A DNA stretch of 45,153 nt from Acinetobacter sp. (GCA_030152275.1 JASLHF010000173.1:1-45153); one strand, 5' to 3'. Shown: positions 33,637 to 42,987, numbered from the stretch's first letter. Numbers and translations: made by a program. Notes: a model not told the origin generated them from the letters alone.

Positions 33637-34238
33637 CCTGAACAATAAAATGCAGAATGCATGCCAACATGAGAAGGCAAAAATCAGTGCTTTATCTTTT
33701 TAAATAGCATTTTTATGCTTAATAAGTGTGCGAATTTACATTTGGTGCGCTGTCTTGGCACTGCGGATTTAGATAAAGGAGAAATGGAAATAGAAAACAG
33801 CTTCGGTGCAACAAGCGAAATGTACAGACCCGCGCAATCATGTGTGATTACTTATGATTAAAAACAAACTCAATAAAATGAATTAACTCAACACATACAG
33901 CTTGCAATAAATACCTTACAGCACAACTCCTGCATCACTTTTGGTGCTTTTATAAAGCTTTAAAATAGTTGAATATCGAGCTTTGCTGACTGCTTATTTT
34001 TGTATTAACACATAAAATGAATCTTTAAAAAAAATTCAATATCAAAAACTTACTTAGTCTAAAATCATATTTTTGATTAATGCTTTTTTATTTTTGAGTG
34101 ATATCTAAGCCACAATGAACTGTAGATTCAGACAGCTTTGATGCTTAACATTTTGAACACTGATAAGATATTGCACACCATAAAAATACAGCGCAAAATT
34201 TAATCTGAAATCGGGTTCTAGAAATCCAAGGATTGACC
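33637..34238. other. Intergenic region without a supportable gene
   Basis: About 600 bp, AT-rich, between the divergent atzF operon and the metallopeptidase gene. A 25-codon frame at 33784-33861 has AGGAG only 2 bases before its ATG and is not convincing. I see no clear promoter for the metallopeptidase. Confidence 0.35.
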
Positions 34239-35360
34239 ATGAAATATTTTGCATGTGCGAACTGCGATCATCAAATTTTTTTTGAACATACGCATTGTGA
34301 ACATTGCCATGTAAAATTAGGTTATGTGTCTTGTTTGAAAACCATTCTGTGTTTCAAACCCATTGATCAAACCTTGTGGCAAACCATTTCTGCTCAGTCG
34401 GATTTAGACTTAGAACAAAGCGCTAAATTATATAAGCCTTGCTATAACTACAGCCATTACAACGCTTGTAACTGGATGCTCCCTGCGGATGATCCTGAAA
34501 TTTACTGTCTGTCCTGTCAGCTTACGCATACCATTCCCCAGATTGATGTCGATGATAATCTCATTTATTGGCAGCGCATTGAAAAAGCCAAACGTCGGTT
34601 TTTATATTTAGCACAGCGCATGAATATGATGCCTCTGCCTAAACGGGATGATAATGACCGTTTTGGACTGCGCTATAATTTTCTGATGCCGATTAATGGT
34701 CATCCTGTGATGACCGGTCATTCTGAAGGGATAATTACCCTAAACGCCAGTGAAGCTGATGTGGTTTATCGGGAAACAACCCGTGTCGAAATGGGTGAAA
34801 ACTATAGAACATTATTGGGGCATTTTCGTCATGAAAGCGGGCATCATTATTTTGACATCATGTCGCAGTTACATCCTGAGCTATTAGCAGAATTCAGATT
34901 TTACTTTGGCGATGAGCGTCAAGATTATGGCATGGCACTAAAAAAACACTATGAAGAAGGCCCACCAGAGGATTGGCAAGACTCATTTATTAGCAGTTAT
35001 GCCACCACACATCCTTGGGAAGATTGGGCAGAAACATGGTCGCACTATCTACACATGATGGATACTTTAGAAACGGCTTATTTTGCCGGACTGCGTGTTG
35101 ACGGTAACGGTACAACCTTAAATTCGATGGAATTTAAAGAGTGCCCTATTGGCGGCATAGACTTTGAGCATATCTTAGAAAACTGGCAAACGCTGACCTT
35201 TAATTTAAATGCTTTAAACCGCAGTATGGGTCTGGAAGATGCTTATCCGTTTAAACTCAGTGAAAAAGTTAAAGATAAGCTGCGTTTTATTCATCGGCAT
35301 GTTTTAGAGAAAGCTTTTGCGTCGCAATTGAAAACGCATAAGGAGCTGAGTGGTGTTTAA
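34239..35360 (+). CDS. Zinc-ribbon putative metallopeptidase
   Basis: The 373-residue protein matches the family of putative zinc-binding metallopeptidases. The N-terminus has a zinc ribbon (CANC at 5-8 and CEHCH about 12 residues later) and a second cysteine pair near residue 87 (CLSC). The central HFRHESGHHYFD contains HExxH. The downstream WEDWAETWSHYLHMMD helix, with a glutamate, is the expected third-ligand region. I start at 34239 after AAGGA; a TTG two codons earlier is less likely. It stands alone on the plus strand between minus-strand units and ends at a good terminator. Function unknown. Confidence 0.8.
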   Translation: MKYFACANCDHQIFFEHTHCEHCHVKLGYVSCLKTILCFKPIDQTLWQTISAQSDLDLEQSAKLYKPCYNYSHYNACNWMLPADDPEIYCLSCQLTHTIPQIDVDDNLIYWQRIEKAKRRFLYLAQRMNMMPLPKRDDNDRFGLRYNFLMPINGHPVMTGHSEGIITLNASEADVVYRETTRVEMGENYRTLLGHFRHESGHHYFDIMSQLHPELLAEFRFYFGDERQDYGMALKKHYEEGPPEDWQDSFISSYATTHPWEDWAETWSHYLHMMDTLETAYFAGLRVDGNGTTLNSMEFKECPIGGIDFEHILENWQTLTFNLNALNRSMGLEDAYPFKLSEKVKDKLRFIHRHVLEKAFASQLKTHKELSGV

Positions 35361-35386
35361 AGACTTGTTTTAAAGTTTTAAATTAG

Positions 35387-35414
35387 CGCCATCAAATTTT
35401 TAATGGCGGTTTTT
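35387..35414 (+). terminator. Rho-independent terminator of the metallopeptidase gene
   Basis: CGCCAT (35387-35392) pairs with ATGGCG (35403-35408), followed after one or two bases by TTTTT. Confidence 0.7.
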
Positions 35415-35449
35415 GCGAACCCGAGCGTGTAACTCATCAATACTTAGCT

Positions 35450-35602
35450 TTATGGTTTCTTTTGTTTGATGATTTCTTCAGTTTTGGCTTTTTCGGCTAG
35501 TTTTAGCAGTTCTTCGTCTTGCATCATATCTACAGCAATTTTCAGAATACGCGCTCGGCTGTCAGTTGAACGGCTTGCCAAAAGTTCTTGTAATGTTTTC
35601 AT
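35450..35602 (-). CDS. 50-residue protein, antitoxin-like N-terminus
   Basis: The frame starts at an ATG 3 bases after the stop of the Abi remnant and codes for 50 residues. MKTLQELLASRSTDSRARI resembles the start of XRE-type (HigA-like) antitoxins, but no helix-turn-helix follows and the protein ends in a Lys/Glu-rich helix. It may be a truncated antitoxin or a genuine short partner. A GGAG (rather far) in TTGGAGTTTGTAAT serves as ribosome site. Confidence 0.5.
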   Translation of the reverse strand: MKTLQELLASRSTDSRARILKIAVDMMQDEELLKLAEKAKTEEIIKQKKP

Positions 35603-35605
35603 ATA

Positions 35606-35845
35606 TTACAAACTCCAAATTGGATGCTTTTCCCATGCATTAGGAAAACCCAAAGCGAATCGATAATTTTCATCTTGCAAAATCGGTCTTAAAAGTTGGT
35701 TGATCTGTAGACACCATTCTGAATCAAAACCTGTGGGTCTGAGTAAAGTTTTGAAGATTAACAGCACATAGAAAACTCGTTTATAAGTCACTAAATTTAA
35801 AGTATAAATACCGCCAAGGTTGCGTGGACTTCCGAGGAAGAACTA
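35606..35845 (-). pseudogene. C-terminal remnant of an Abi_2 (AbiD/F) phage-resistance protein
   Basis: The frame, open from about 35845 and with a possible GTG at 35791, carries the end of an Abi_2 family protein: a RNLGGIYTLNLVTYKRVFYV-like helix, then the family ending ALGFPNAWEKHPIW. Full proteins of this family are around 300 residues, so only the last fifth remains. An in-frame TAG blocks the upstream side, close to the 3' end of the AT-rich HEPN-motif gene. Abi_2 proteins abort phage infection. The remnant suggests that a former defence locus was replaced or deleted. Confidence 0.6.
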
Positions 35846-35924
35846 AGCGTGGATGGATAATATTGTTCATCTTGTCGATGTCCTAGATATTTAAACAGTA
35901 GTTAAATTGGTCTAATACTCATTT

Positions 35925-37685
35925 TTAACGATTCAAAACATTTTCAATGTGACAATTCAATGTATCTAAAGTATCTATAATTTTATCTAATATGAAATCT
36001 AATGCTTTTCCATAACCATCTTGAACTGAAGAAGAATCAAAACCCAATTTCCTTAGATGTTCTAATGCTTCACCAACTGATTCGTGGGCTTCTGCATTTC
36101 TTAAATCATTATTTACAAATAAGGGTGCCATATTCGTATTGCTTGCTAGTGTATCAAAATCTATGGAGTAACCGATAAAAGTTTCTTTTGATTCATGATC
36201 ATTATCAAGTTTTTCCACTAAGTTTAATAAAACTTGTAATAGCTTCAAAGTTTTTAAATCATTAATTTTTTTTCTTTCTACTCCAATTTTTACTAACAAT
36301 GTTTTTATACTTCCTGGTTTCACTCTCATTAAGATTTCGTTAATTGTTTTACATCTGCTCAAGAAATCTTGTTCGTACATGTTAATAGGTGCGACTTGGT
36401 ATAATTTTGTAAAAATAGGAAATGCTCTAAAACCTTCATTTTCATAATTATCAATAACATACTCTGAAAAATTATACGGATTATAATTACTTGTAAGCAG
36501 TCTTTCTATTTCAGCTAAATTGTTTGTTAACCTACATATTTGTATTAAAAATCTTTCAGATTTTTTCACAATATGTTCTTCACCCAAATTTAATTGAGAA
36601 AGTTCAGAATCACTTATTGCATACTGATATAAATGAAATATTTCTTCATCAGGTACGTTTTTATATAACTCATACAAAGATACTCTGACTAAGTTACGAC
36701 CTTCTCTTAAACAATTTTGAAATGACCATTGACCTTTGTATGAAGGTGAACAATAAAAATTATCTCCAAATTGCTTAAATGGTATTGCCTCATACAATGG
36801 ATCTTTTTCATATTTTTCTAAAAACTCATCTTTTACGTAAACAAACTTCCTAATCGCAAAATTTCTAAGTTCTTCATTCGTATAAGGTCTACTTTGATCC
36901 GGCCATATTAACTGATCTGCACTAGTTGAATTACATCTATTCGGTTCAACCCCAAGCGTTACAGCATGAAGCTGAATCAATATTCTGTTCTTGATACGGC
37001 GGATGCAAAGTTCACCCCAATTAGATATGTTTTTATTATAATGATCATCATTTCCTAGTAGCTGATTTAATTCCTCTGTTTCTCCAATATAGCTTTCGTA
37101 AAAGAACACTCTAAAACCATAGCAATTTCTCATCCATAGAAAATTTCTTAAATAATCATTTCTCATCGTCCATTTTATATTTTTAGACTGAGTAAACTCA
37201 TACTCACAAGCTACATCACCACTAGCAACATTTAATAAAGGGGCTGACAGATCATCATAAATAACTTGTTGATCAGCATTACCAATTAACCGAGGAGTTA
37301 ACCCCAAAGTCATCCATACTTTTTCAGCTAGGTTATAACTGTACCTTGCCCCATCCCCCCATGAAGCGACGATATAATCGTAGCCTGAAACATCTAATTT
37401 TATATGAGCTAACCCACCTTTATTATCTACATTTGGGGTACCTTCTTTAACCAGTCCAGTTATTGTTTCAGCAAAGACAGAAATATTTGATAAATCTTTT
37501 TCTGGAATACAAGCCATCAACATATGAACGTATTCATATCCGTCCTCATACTGATTTTTTACAAACCTTGACGCAACCTCAATTTCAGCTGAGTGATTCT
37601 CAATAGATTCTAAACGTAATAATTTTTGAAGACGTTTAGGTAAAGAATTAATTAATAAAGGGAAATCATTTTGGTAATCAAACAT
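35925..37685 (-). CDS. Unknown protein with C-terminal HEPN-type R-x4-H motif
   Basis: This 586-residue protein matches no family I can name. It is clearly more A/T-rich in codon use than its neighbours. The last 80 residues are helical with NDLRNAEAHESV, an R-x4-H motif (Arg529, His534) typical of HEPN ribonuclease domains in toxins and defence proteins. The rest is soluble, with no signal peptide or membrane segment and no P-loop. The start at 37685 lacks a clear ribosome site. It sits between the terminator of the guanidine carboxylase gene and an Abi_2 remnant, suggesting an acquired defence gene. Function is inferred from one motif and context. Confidence 0.6.
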   Translation of the reverse strand: MFDYQNDFPLLINSLPKRLQKLLRLESIENHSAEIEVASRFVKNQYEDGYEYVHMLMACIPEKDLSNISVFAETITGLVKEGTPNVDNKGGLAHIKLDVSGYDYIVASWGDGARYSYNLAEKVWMTLGLTPRLIGNADQQVIYDDLSAPLLNVASGDVACEYEFTQSKNIKWTMRNDYLRNFLWMRNCYGFRVFFYESYIGETEELNQLLGNDDHYNKNISNWGELCIRRIKNRILIQLHAVTLGVEPNRCNSTSADQLIWPDQSRPYTNEELRNFAIRKFVYVKDEFLEKYEKDPLYEAIPFKQFGDNFYCSPSYKGQWSFQNCLREGRNLVRVSLYELYKNVPDEEIFHLYQYAISDSELSQLNLGEEHIVKKSERFLIQICRLTNNLAEIERLLTSNYNPYNFSEYVIDNYENEGFRAFPIFTKLYQVAPINMYEQDFLSRCKTINEILMRVKPGSIKTLLVKIGVERKKINDLKTLKLLQVLLNLVEKLDNDHESKETFIGYSIDFDTLASNTNMAPLFVNNDLRNAEAHESVGEALEHLRKLGFDSSSVQDGYGKALDFILDKIIDTLDTLNCHIENVLNR

Positions 37686-37729
37686 ATATCTTATAATTCA
37701 TTTAACTTAATTGATTACACATATATAAA

Positions 37730-37756
37730 TAAAAAAGGGAGTAAAAACTACTCCCT
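37730..37756 (-). terminator. Rho-independent terminator of the guanidine carboxylase operon
   Basis: AGGGAGTA (37736-37743) and TACTCCCT (37749-37756) form an 8-bp stem, followed on the minus strand by TTTTTT. It lies 18 bp after the carboxylase stop, so the downstream HEPN-motif gene is not simply part of this operon. Confidence 0.85.
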
Positions 37757-37773
37757 AATCTTAAAAAATTACT

Positions 37774-40700
37774 TTAAGCCACTGGCGCTAACGTAAACAA
37801 CACCTGCCCCGTTTTCACCGTTTGCCCTTTTTCAATAGTAATGGCATCTACACGCATACGTTCAGGCGCAACAATTGGAATTTCAATTTTCATGGCTTCA
37901 ATCACGGCTAAAGTTGCGCCTTCTTCCACAATATCGCCCGATTGACATTCAATTTTCCAGATTGAACCCGGCATATGAGATTCCACTGCACAGCCGCCTT
38001 CAGGCACTTCAACGCCTTCACCATCATCCACAGCATCTAGGCTTTCAGAAACATATTCTGCCAGCCCAGCTTCATGCCAGCGTTTACGTTCTGCATCAAA
38101 GTTGGCTTGTTGCACTTCTTTAAATGCCGAGATCGACTCTTGGTTGTCGTTTAAGAAATCGTTGTATTCTTTGAGGTTCAATACACCTTCTTCAATACGC
38201 AATTTTAAACGGCCTGCTTTAAAGTCCTCACGCATCTGCATGAGTTCAGACTCAGACACTTCATAAAACTTAATTTGGTCAAAAAAACGTAATAACCACG
38301 GCATGCCTTGTTCAAAGTCTGGGTTCTTACGGTAGCGTGACCACATTTGCGAGGTACGACCGACAAACTGATATCCGCCTGGGCCTTCCATACCGTATAC
38401 ACACATATACGCACCGCCAATACCCACGGCATTTTCAGGTGTCCAAGTGCGTGCAGGGTTGTATTTGGTGGTGACCAAACGCTGACGCGGATCAAGCGGT
38501 GTAGCAACAGGCGCACCTAAGTACACATCGCCCAAGCCCATGACCAAATAACTCGCGTTATAGACCACATCTTTCACGGCTTGTTTGTCTTTTAAGCCAT
38601 TAATACGGCGGATAAATTCGATATTATCCGGACACCACGGCGCATCCGGTCGTACCGTTTGCATATAACGCTCAGTCGCTAACTGAGTTTGTGAATCTTC
38701 CCAGGCCAGTGGCAAATATACGGTACGCGATGGCACTTGCATTTGTGTCACATCCGGCAGGCGTTCTTCAGCCACTTGCAGTAAACGCAATAAATCAATT
38801 TGATCGAGCTGAGTCGAATCAAAATGGATTTGCAGTGAACGAATGCCCGGTGTCAGGTCAATAATGCCTTGAATATTTTGATCTTTCACCCATTGCATCA
38901 GCGCATGAATACGGAAACGCAGGTTTAAATCTAAAACCAATTCGCCATATTCTACCAACATATAGTTGTTGCCGGCAGGACGATAGACCACATCAGGCGT
39001 ACCATTTTGACCTTTTAAGGTATCTAAAATGGCTGATTTTAAGGTGCTGATTTCAGGATAGAACGATTCATCAAAACTGACCGCTTGCGCATCTTCTGCA
39101 CTTAATTGCGCATGATATTTTTCATTGAGCAATTTGGCTTGATGGTAGCTCACTGGGATAAACTTCACTTTATCGCCCGCTTTGAGTTGACCAAGTTTCC
39201 ACAGTTCGGAATTGATCACCACCGCAGGACAAACAAAGCCGCCCAAACTTGGCCCATCTGGCCCGAGAATAATTGGCATATCCCCCGTGAAGTCAATCGC
39301 GCCAATCGCATAGGCATTGTCATGAATATTGGATGGATGCAGACCGGCTTCACCACCGTCCTGACGCGCCCATTCCGGTTTTGGCCCAATCAAACGGATA
39401 CCGGTACGGCTAGAGTTAAAGTGAATTTCAAAGCTGTTGGCAAAGAAAGCGTCAATATCATTTTTGGTAAAGAAATCCGGCGCGCCATGCGGGCCATACA
39501 TCACCGCAATTTCCCATTCATGACTGAATGTCGGAACTTGTTCCGGTGTCAGGGCTTTGACTTCATCAGATGTAAATGCAGTGATGGGCAGCATATCGCC
39601 AATCAGTAAATTACGCCCAGCATGACCGCCAAATTGACCTAAAGTAAAGGTCGCTTGTGAACCTAAATATTCAGGTACATTCAGACCGCCTTTAATGCCA
39701 ATATAAGTACGGCAGCCTGTGGCAATCTTGCCGCATTTTAACACCTGACCTTTACGCACATTCACGGTTTGCCACATTGGCACGGCTGTACCATCCAAAG
39801 TCGATAGCATGTCACCACCGGCAAGCACAATTTGGCTGTCACAGTGGAATTTTAAGCTTGGGCCTTGCAAGGTACATTCCAAACCTGCGGTATTTGGCGC
39901 ATTGCCAAGCAACTGGTTGGCGACATTTAAAGATAGTGGATCAATCGCACCTGATGGCGGAACACCGACATCCCAATAACCCAAACGCCCTGTGACATCT
40001 TGCACCGCAGTTTGAATACCGGCTTGCAGCACTTCAATCTTTTGAGTTTTCCATTCAAAAGTATTTAAAAAACGTGTGGTTTGCGTGCCGGCTTTAAATA
40101 CTTCGCCATCCACAATGTTTTGCAGATATTCAAGATTGGTTTCAATACCAGCCACTTGCGTTTTTGCTAGCGTGTCGGTCATGGCTTGAATGGCAGATTC
40201 ACGATCTGCCGCTGTGACAATGATTTTGGCAATCATCGGGTCATAGAAGGATGATACGTTTGAACCTGTTTCGACCCATGTTTCATTACGCGCATTGGCA
40301 TCAAATTCAACATGCGTCAGCAAACCTGCACTCGGTTGGAAGTTTTTAATCGGATCTTCTGCATAAAGACGCACTTGAATCGAATGGCCTTTAGACTGCA
40401 ATTTTGCTGTTGGAGCAACCCAATCACCACTGCCTAAAGTTACCATCCATTCAACTAAATCTACACCAAAGACTTGCTCAGTCACGCCATGTTCAACTTG
40501 CAGACGGGTATTCACTTCCAAGAAATAGAATTCTTGTGTATCGGTATCCATGACAAATTCAACCGTGCCTGCAGAACGGTAATTCACCGATTGCATCAGC
40601 TGAATGGCTACATTTTGCAGATAAGCACGTTGCGTATCATTCAAATGCGGTGCAGGTGTTTCCTCAATCACTTTTTGGTTGCGGCGCTGCACCGAACAAT

Positions 40701-41379
40701 CACGTTCACCGAGTGCCAAAATTAAGCCCTTACCATCACCAAAGATTTGCACTTCAATATGACGCGCGTTTTGCACAAATTTTTCTAAATAAAGACCCGC
40801 ATCTTTAAAGTTAGCTTGCGCGAGATACGACACGGTTGCGTAGGCATCTTTGAGTTCTTCGGCATTCCAGACCAAGCGCATGCCGATACCACCACCGCCA
40901 GCGGTACTTTTCAACATCACAGGATAGCCAATACGCTCTGCCTCTTTCAGCGCTTCGGCCTCATCTGCCACCAGTTGACTGCCCGGCAGTAGTGGAACAT
41001 TGGCTTGAATCGCCAGTTCACGTGCAGTGTGTTTAAGGCCAAAAGCTTTCATTTGTCCCGCATTTGACCCTAAGAACACAATGCCTTCTGCTTCACACAG
41101 ATTACAGAATTCGGCATTTTCAGACAGGAAACCATAACCCGGATGAATCGCTTGCGCCCCCGTTTGTTTGGCAACCTCTAAAATTTTATCGACATTTAAA
41201 TAACTTTGGCTTGCCGGTGCATCACCAATCAACACCGCTTCATCCGCTAAAGTCACATGTAAAGAATCACGGTCGGCTTCTGAATACACCGCAACCGATT
41301 GAATGCCGAGTTTTTTTAAGCTACGGATGACACGACACGCAATTGCACCACGGTTGGCGATAAGTACTTTATTAAACAT
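37774..41379 (-). CDS. Guanidine carboxylase (urea carboxylase family), biotin-dependent
   Basis: This 1201-residue single-chain enzyme carboxylates guanidine (annotated in databases as urea carboxylase) with ATP and bicarbonate. Residues 1-450 are biotin carboxylase with the glycine-rich ATP loop TAGGGGIGM (159-167). About 460-780 is the KipA-like and 790-1000 the KipI-like carboxyltransferase part, followed by a linker helix. The C-terminal biotinyl domain has EAMKIE with biotin acceptor Lys1164. The riboswitch upstream and the paired DUF1989 genes favour guanidine over urea as substrate. It starts 6 bp after the second DUF1989 gene and ends at a strong terminator. Confidence 0.9.
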   Translation of the reverse strand: MFNKVLIANRGAIACRVIRSLKKLGIQSVAVYSEADRDSLHVTLADEAVLIGDAPASQSYLNVDKILEVAKQTGAQAIHPGYGFLSENAEFCNLCEAEGIVFLGSNAGQMKAFGLKHTARELAIQANVPLLPGSQLVADEAEALKEAERIGYPVMLKSTAGGGGIGMRLVWNAEELKDAYATVSYLAQANFKDAGLYLEKFVQNARHIEVQIFGDGKGLILALGERDCSVQRRNQKVIEETPAPHLNDTQRAYLQNVAIQLMQSVNYRSAGTVEFVMDTDTQEFYFLEVNTRLQVEHGVTEQVFGVDLVEWMVTLGSGDWVAPTAKLQSKGHSIQVRLYAEDPIKNFQPSAGLLTHVEFDANARNETWVETGSNVSSFYDPMIAKIIVTAADRESAIQAMTDTLAKTQVAGIETNLEYLQNIVDGEVFKAGTQTTRFLNTFEWKTQKIEVLQAGIQTAVQDVTGRLGYWDVGVPPSGAIDPLSLNVANQLLGNAPNTAGLECTLQGPSLKFHCDSQIVLAGGDMLSTLDGTAVPMWQTVNVRKGQVLKCGKIATGCRTYIGIKGGLNVPEYLGSQATFTLGQFGGHAGRNLLIGDMLPITAFTSDEVKALTPEQVPTFSHEWEIAVMYGPHGAPDFFTKNDIDAFFANSFEIHFNSSRTGIRLIGPKPEWARQDGGEAGLHPSNIHDNAYAIGAIDFTGDMPIILGPDGPSLGGFVCPAVVINSELWKLGQLKAGDKVKFIPVSYHQAKLLNEKYHAQLSAEDAQAVSFDESFYPEISTLKSAILDTLKGQNGTPDVVYRPAGNNYMLVEYGELVLDLNLRFRIHALMQWVKDQNIQGIIDLTPGIRSLQIHFDSTQLDQIDLLRLLQVAEERLPDVTQMQVPSRTVYLPLAWEDSQTQLATERYMQTVRPDAPWCPDNIEFIRRINGLKDKQAVKDVVYNASYLVMGLGDVYLGAPVATPLDPRQRLVTTKYNPARTWTPENAVGIGGAYMCVYGMEGPGGYQFVGRTSQMWSRYRKNPDFEQGMPWLLRFFDQIKFYEVSESELMQMREDFKAGRLKLRIEEGVLNLKEYNDFLNDNQESISAFKEVQQANFDAERKRWHEAGLAEYVSESLDAVDDGEGVEVPEGGCAVESHMPGSIWKIECQSGDIVEEGATLAVIEAMKIEIPIVAPERMRVDAITIEKGQTVKTGQVLFTLAPVA

Positions 41380-41385
41380 CGCTCA

Positions 41386-42036
41386 TTACTCCTCGCCTTC
41401 ACGGACAATCAGTTGAATTTTGGTTGGGTTGTAGGCATTACATGGGTTGTTCAGTTGCGGGCAATTGGAGATCAGCACGATTAAATCCATCTCAGCTTTA
41501 ATCTCAACATATTTACCGGGTGCAGAAATACCATCATCAAACTTGAGATGACCGTCACTGGTCACAGGCACATTCATAAAGAAATTAATGTTTGGCCCAA
41601 TATGGCGCACATTTAAAGCGTGTTTTTTGGCAATTGGATGCTGTGACAGCGCGATCATGAAATTGTTACGGCAGCTGTGCATTGGGTATTTATCTAAGCT
41701 ATAACGCACCGTGTTGCTTTCACATGAACATGCGCCGCCTAAAGTGTCGTGGCGACCGCAGTTGTCATCAAAGATGGTCGCGATTTTATTGCCAAAGTTG
41801 GTATATAAGGTTGTGCCTTTCTCTAAATAAATTTGACGGTTCATCGCCAAAGTATCGGTGGCGCTATAACGTTCTTCCGGGTTTGAAGCGGAGATAAATA
41901 AGGTATCCACCGCTTGGTTTCCTTCTAGGTCGACAATACGGAAATATTGACCTTTTTTGACTTCGCACATCCAGGCTTCACCGGCAGGACATACTTCACT
42001 AAGCACTTCTTTTTCAAATTTCACTAAAGCTGTCAT
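41386..42036 (-). CDS. Carboxyguanidine deiminase subunit (DUF1989, UAAP2)
   Basis: This 216-residue DUF1989 protein is the urea-carboxylase-associated protein 2. Such pairs were shown to form carboxyguanidine deiminase (CgdAB), which turns carboxyguanidine into allophanate. Conserved features are FRIVDLEGNQAVDTLF, the cysteine motif GGACSCES near residue 100-107 and MHSCRNNF, probably part of a metal site. The gene lies between its partner (16-bp gap) and the carboxylase. I do not assign the A or B letter. Confidence 0.82.
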   Translation of the reverse strand: MTALVKFEKEVLSEVCPAGEAWMCEVKKGQYFRIVDLEGNQAVDTLFISASNPEERYSATDTLAMNRQIYLEKGTTLYTNFGNKIATIFDDNCGRHDTLGGACSCESNTVRYSLDKYPMHSCRNNFMIALSQHPIAKKHALNVRHIGPNINFFMNVPVTSDGHLKFDDGISAPGKYVEIKAEMDLIVLISNCPQLNNPCNAYNPTKIQLIVREGEE

Positions 42037-42052
42037 GTTGTATTCCCCCCAA

Positions 42053-42796
42053 TTAAGCGCTTAATGCGTAATAACGATTATTATTTTGGAAAGCTCGCTG
42101 ATTTTGCGGGCATGAATCACGACACACGTCGGTGTCGGCTAAAGGTAATGCTTTAAACAGTGACAATTGAATATCGGCAGGTGCATATTCAGTTGAATTA
42201 TCTAAGGCATGGGGTGCGCTGGATAAAAACACCAAACAATCCATTTCAAAACGCAGTTCAATCACTTGATTGCTATTGTCTGAAGCCACGTATGACAAGT
42301 TGCCGTTGTCATCTGACGCAACTTTAGAAAACAGATTTAAGGTACTGCTTAAGTCGGTTGCCGATAGGCCAAATTTAGCCATCTCAAGCAATAAACTGTC
42401 TTTGCCGCTTCTGTACATGTCATTACGTGCATCTTGGAAAGTGTGTCTGCCAAATTGCGCTTCAATTTGCTGTGCAGTGCTTGGCGCGCAGAAAGCATCG
42501 TTCCAACCATGATCATCTTTGACAATGGAAACCATCGCACGCCCTAAATCAGACGCTAAAATATGCCCTGTACTTAAAAACGCAGTGTGTTGGCCTTTTA
42601 AGCTGTCTGGCATGTTATAGGCTTCAAGCTTGTCTTCGCTATTCACACAATACAAGAACACATTGGCATGCTCACCAAGAGCTTTCAGCTGTAACACTGC
42701 ACCACGCTGAATACGTGCAGACCAGTGATGTCCGCCCGGCAAAAGTTCAGTCCAAAGTTCGTGGTTGTTATGGTAATTATTGTCTATTGCGCCCAT
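42053..42796 (-). CDS. Carboxyguanidine deiminase subunit (DUF1989, UAAP1)
   Basis: This 247-residue DUF1989 protein is the first gene of the guanidine operon. It has GAVLQLKALGEHANVFLY near the start and the DDHGWNDAFCAPST motif near 105-118, matching the UAAP1 group. With the 216-residue partner it should form the heteromeric carboxyguanidine deiminase. I choose the ATG at 42796, which is 8 bases from GAGAGG; the ATG at 42802 is only 2 bases from it. Expression is under the guanidine-I riboswitch. Confidence 0.82.
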   Translation of the reverse strand: MGAIDNNYHNNHELWTELLPGGHHWSARIQRGAVLQLKALGEHANVFLYCVNSEDKLEAYNMPDSLKGQHTAFLSTGHILASDLGRAMVSIVKDDHGWNDAFCAPSTAQQIEAQFGRHTFQDARNDMYRSGKDSLLLEMAKFGLSATDLSSTLNLFSKVASDDNGNLSYVASDNSNQVIELRFEMDCLVFLSSAPHALDNSTEYAPADIQLSLFKALPLADTDVCRDSCPQNQRAFQNNNRYYALSA

Positions 42797-42819
42797 CTGC
42801 ATGACCTCTCTAAGGTTTT

Positions 42820-42985
42820 CCTATTGCTAGGTATTTGCCAACCTCCCGGGCTTTTATCCCTCCGTGCAGCTTGTTTTTTTCAAAACCAAGCCGTGAACTC
42901 TCGGTCGCAGACCTACATGAATGTTCATGTATCGGAACCCTAGATCACTTTGTCTATAGCTAGCTAAATGCAAAGGACATGCCAA
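42820..42985 (-). ncRNA. Guanidine-I (ykkC) riboswitch
   Basis: On the minus strand the conserved blocks appear in order: CTAGGGTTCCG (42943-42933), GACCGAGAG (42906-42898), CACGG, and GGGATAAAAGCCCGGGAGG (42860-42842). These are the signature of the guanidine-I aptamer, an ON switch. Between the aptamer and the ATG there is a small CCUA-GCAA-UAGG hairpin and a possible ACCU/AGGU stem next to the ribosome site, but no U-run terminator. Control of translation is therefore more likely than attenuation; that is inference. Outer ends are approximate. Confidence 0.93.
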
Positions 42986-42987
42986 AA

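Noticed and set aside
33784..33861. 25-codon plus-strand frame with a nearby AGGAG
   Set aside because: Spacing from AGGAG to ATG is only 2 bases, and there is no context support.
39106..39609. 167-codon plus-strand frame inside the guanidine carboxylase gene
   Set aside because: It is antisense to a conserved enzyme and has no ribosome site or recognisable motif.
37774..41379. Urea carboxylase as the functional name
   Set aside because: The guanidine-I riboswitch and DUF1989 pair point to guanidine; the family name alone does not establish urea as substrate.
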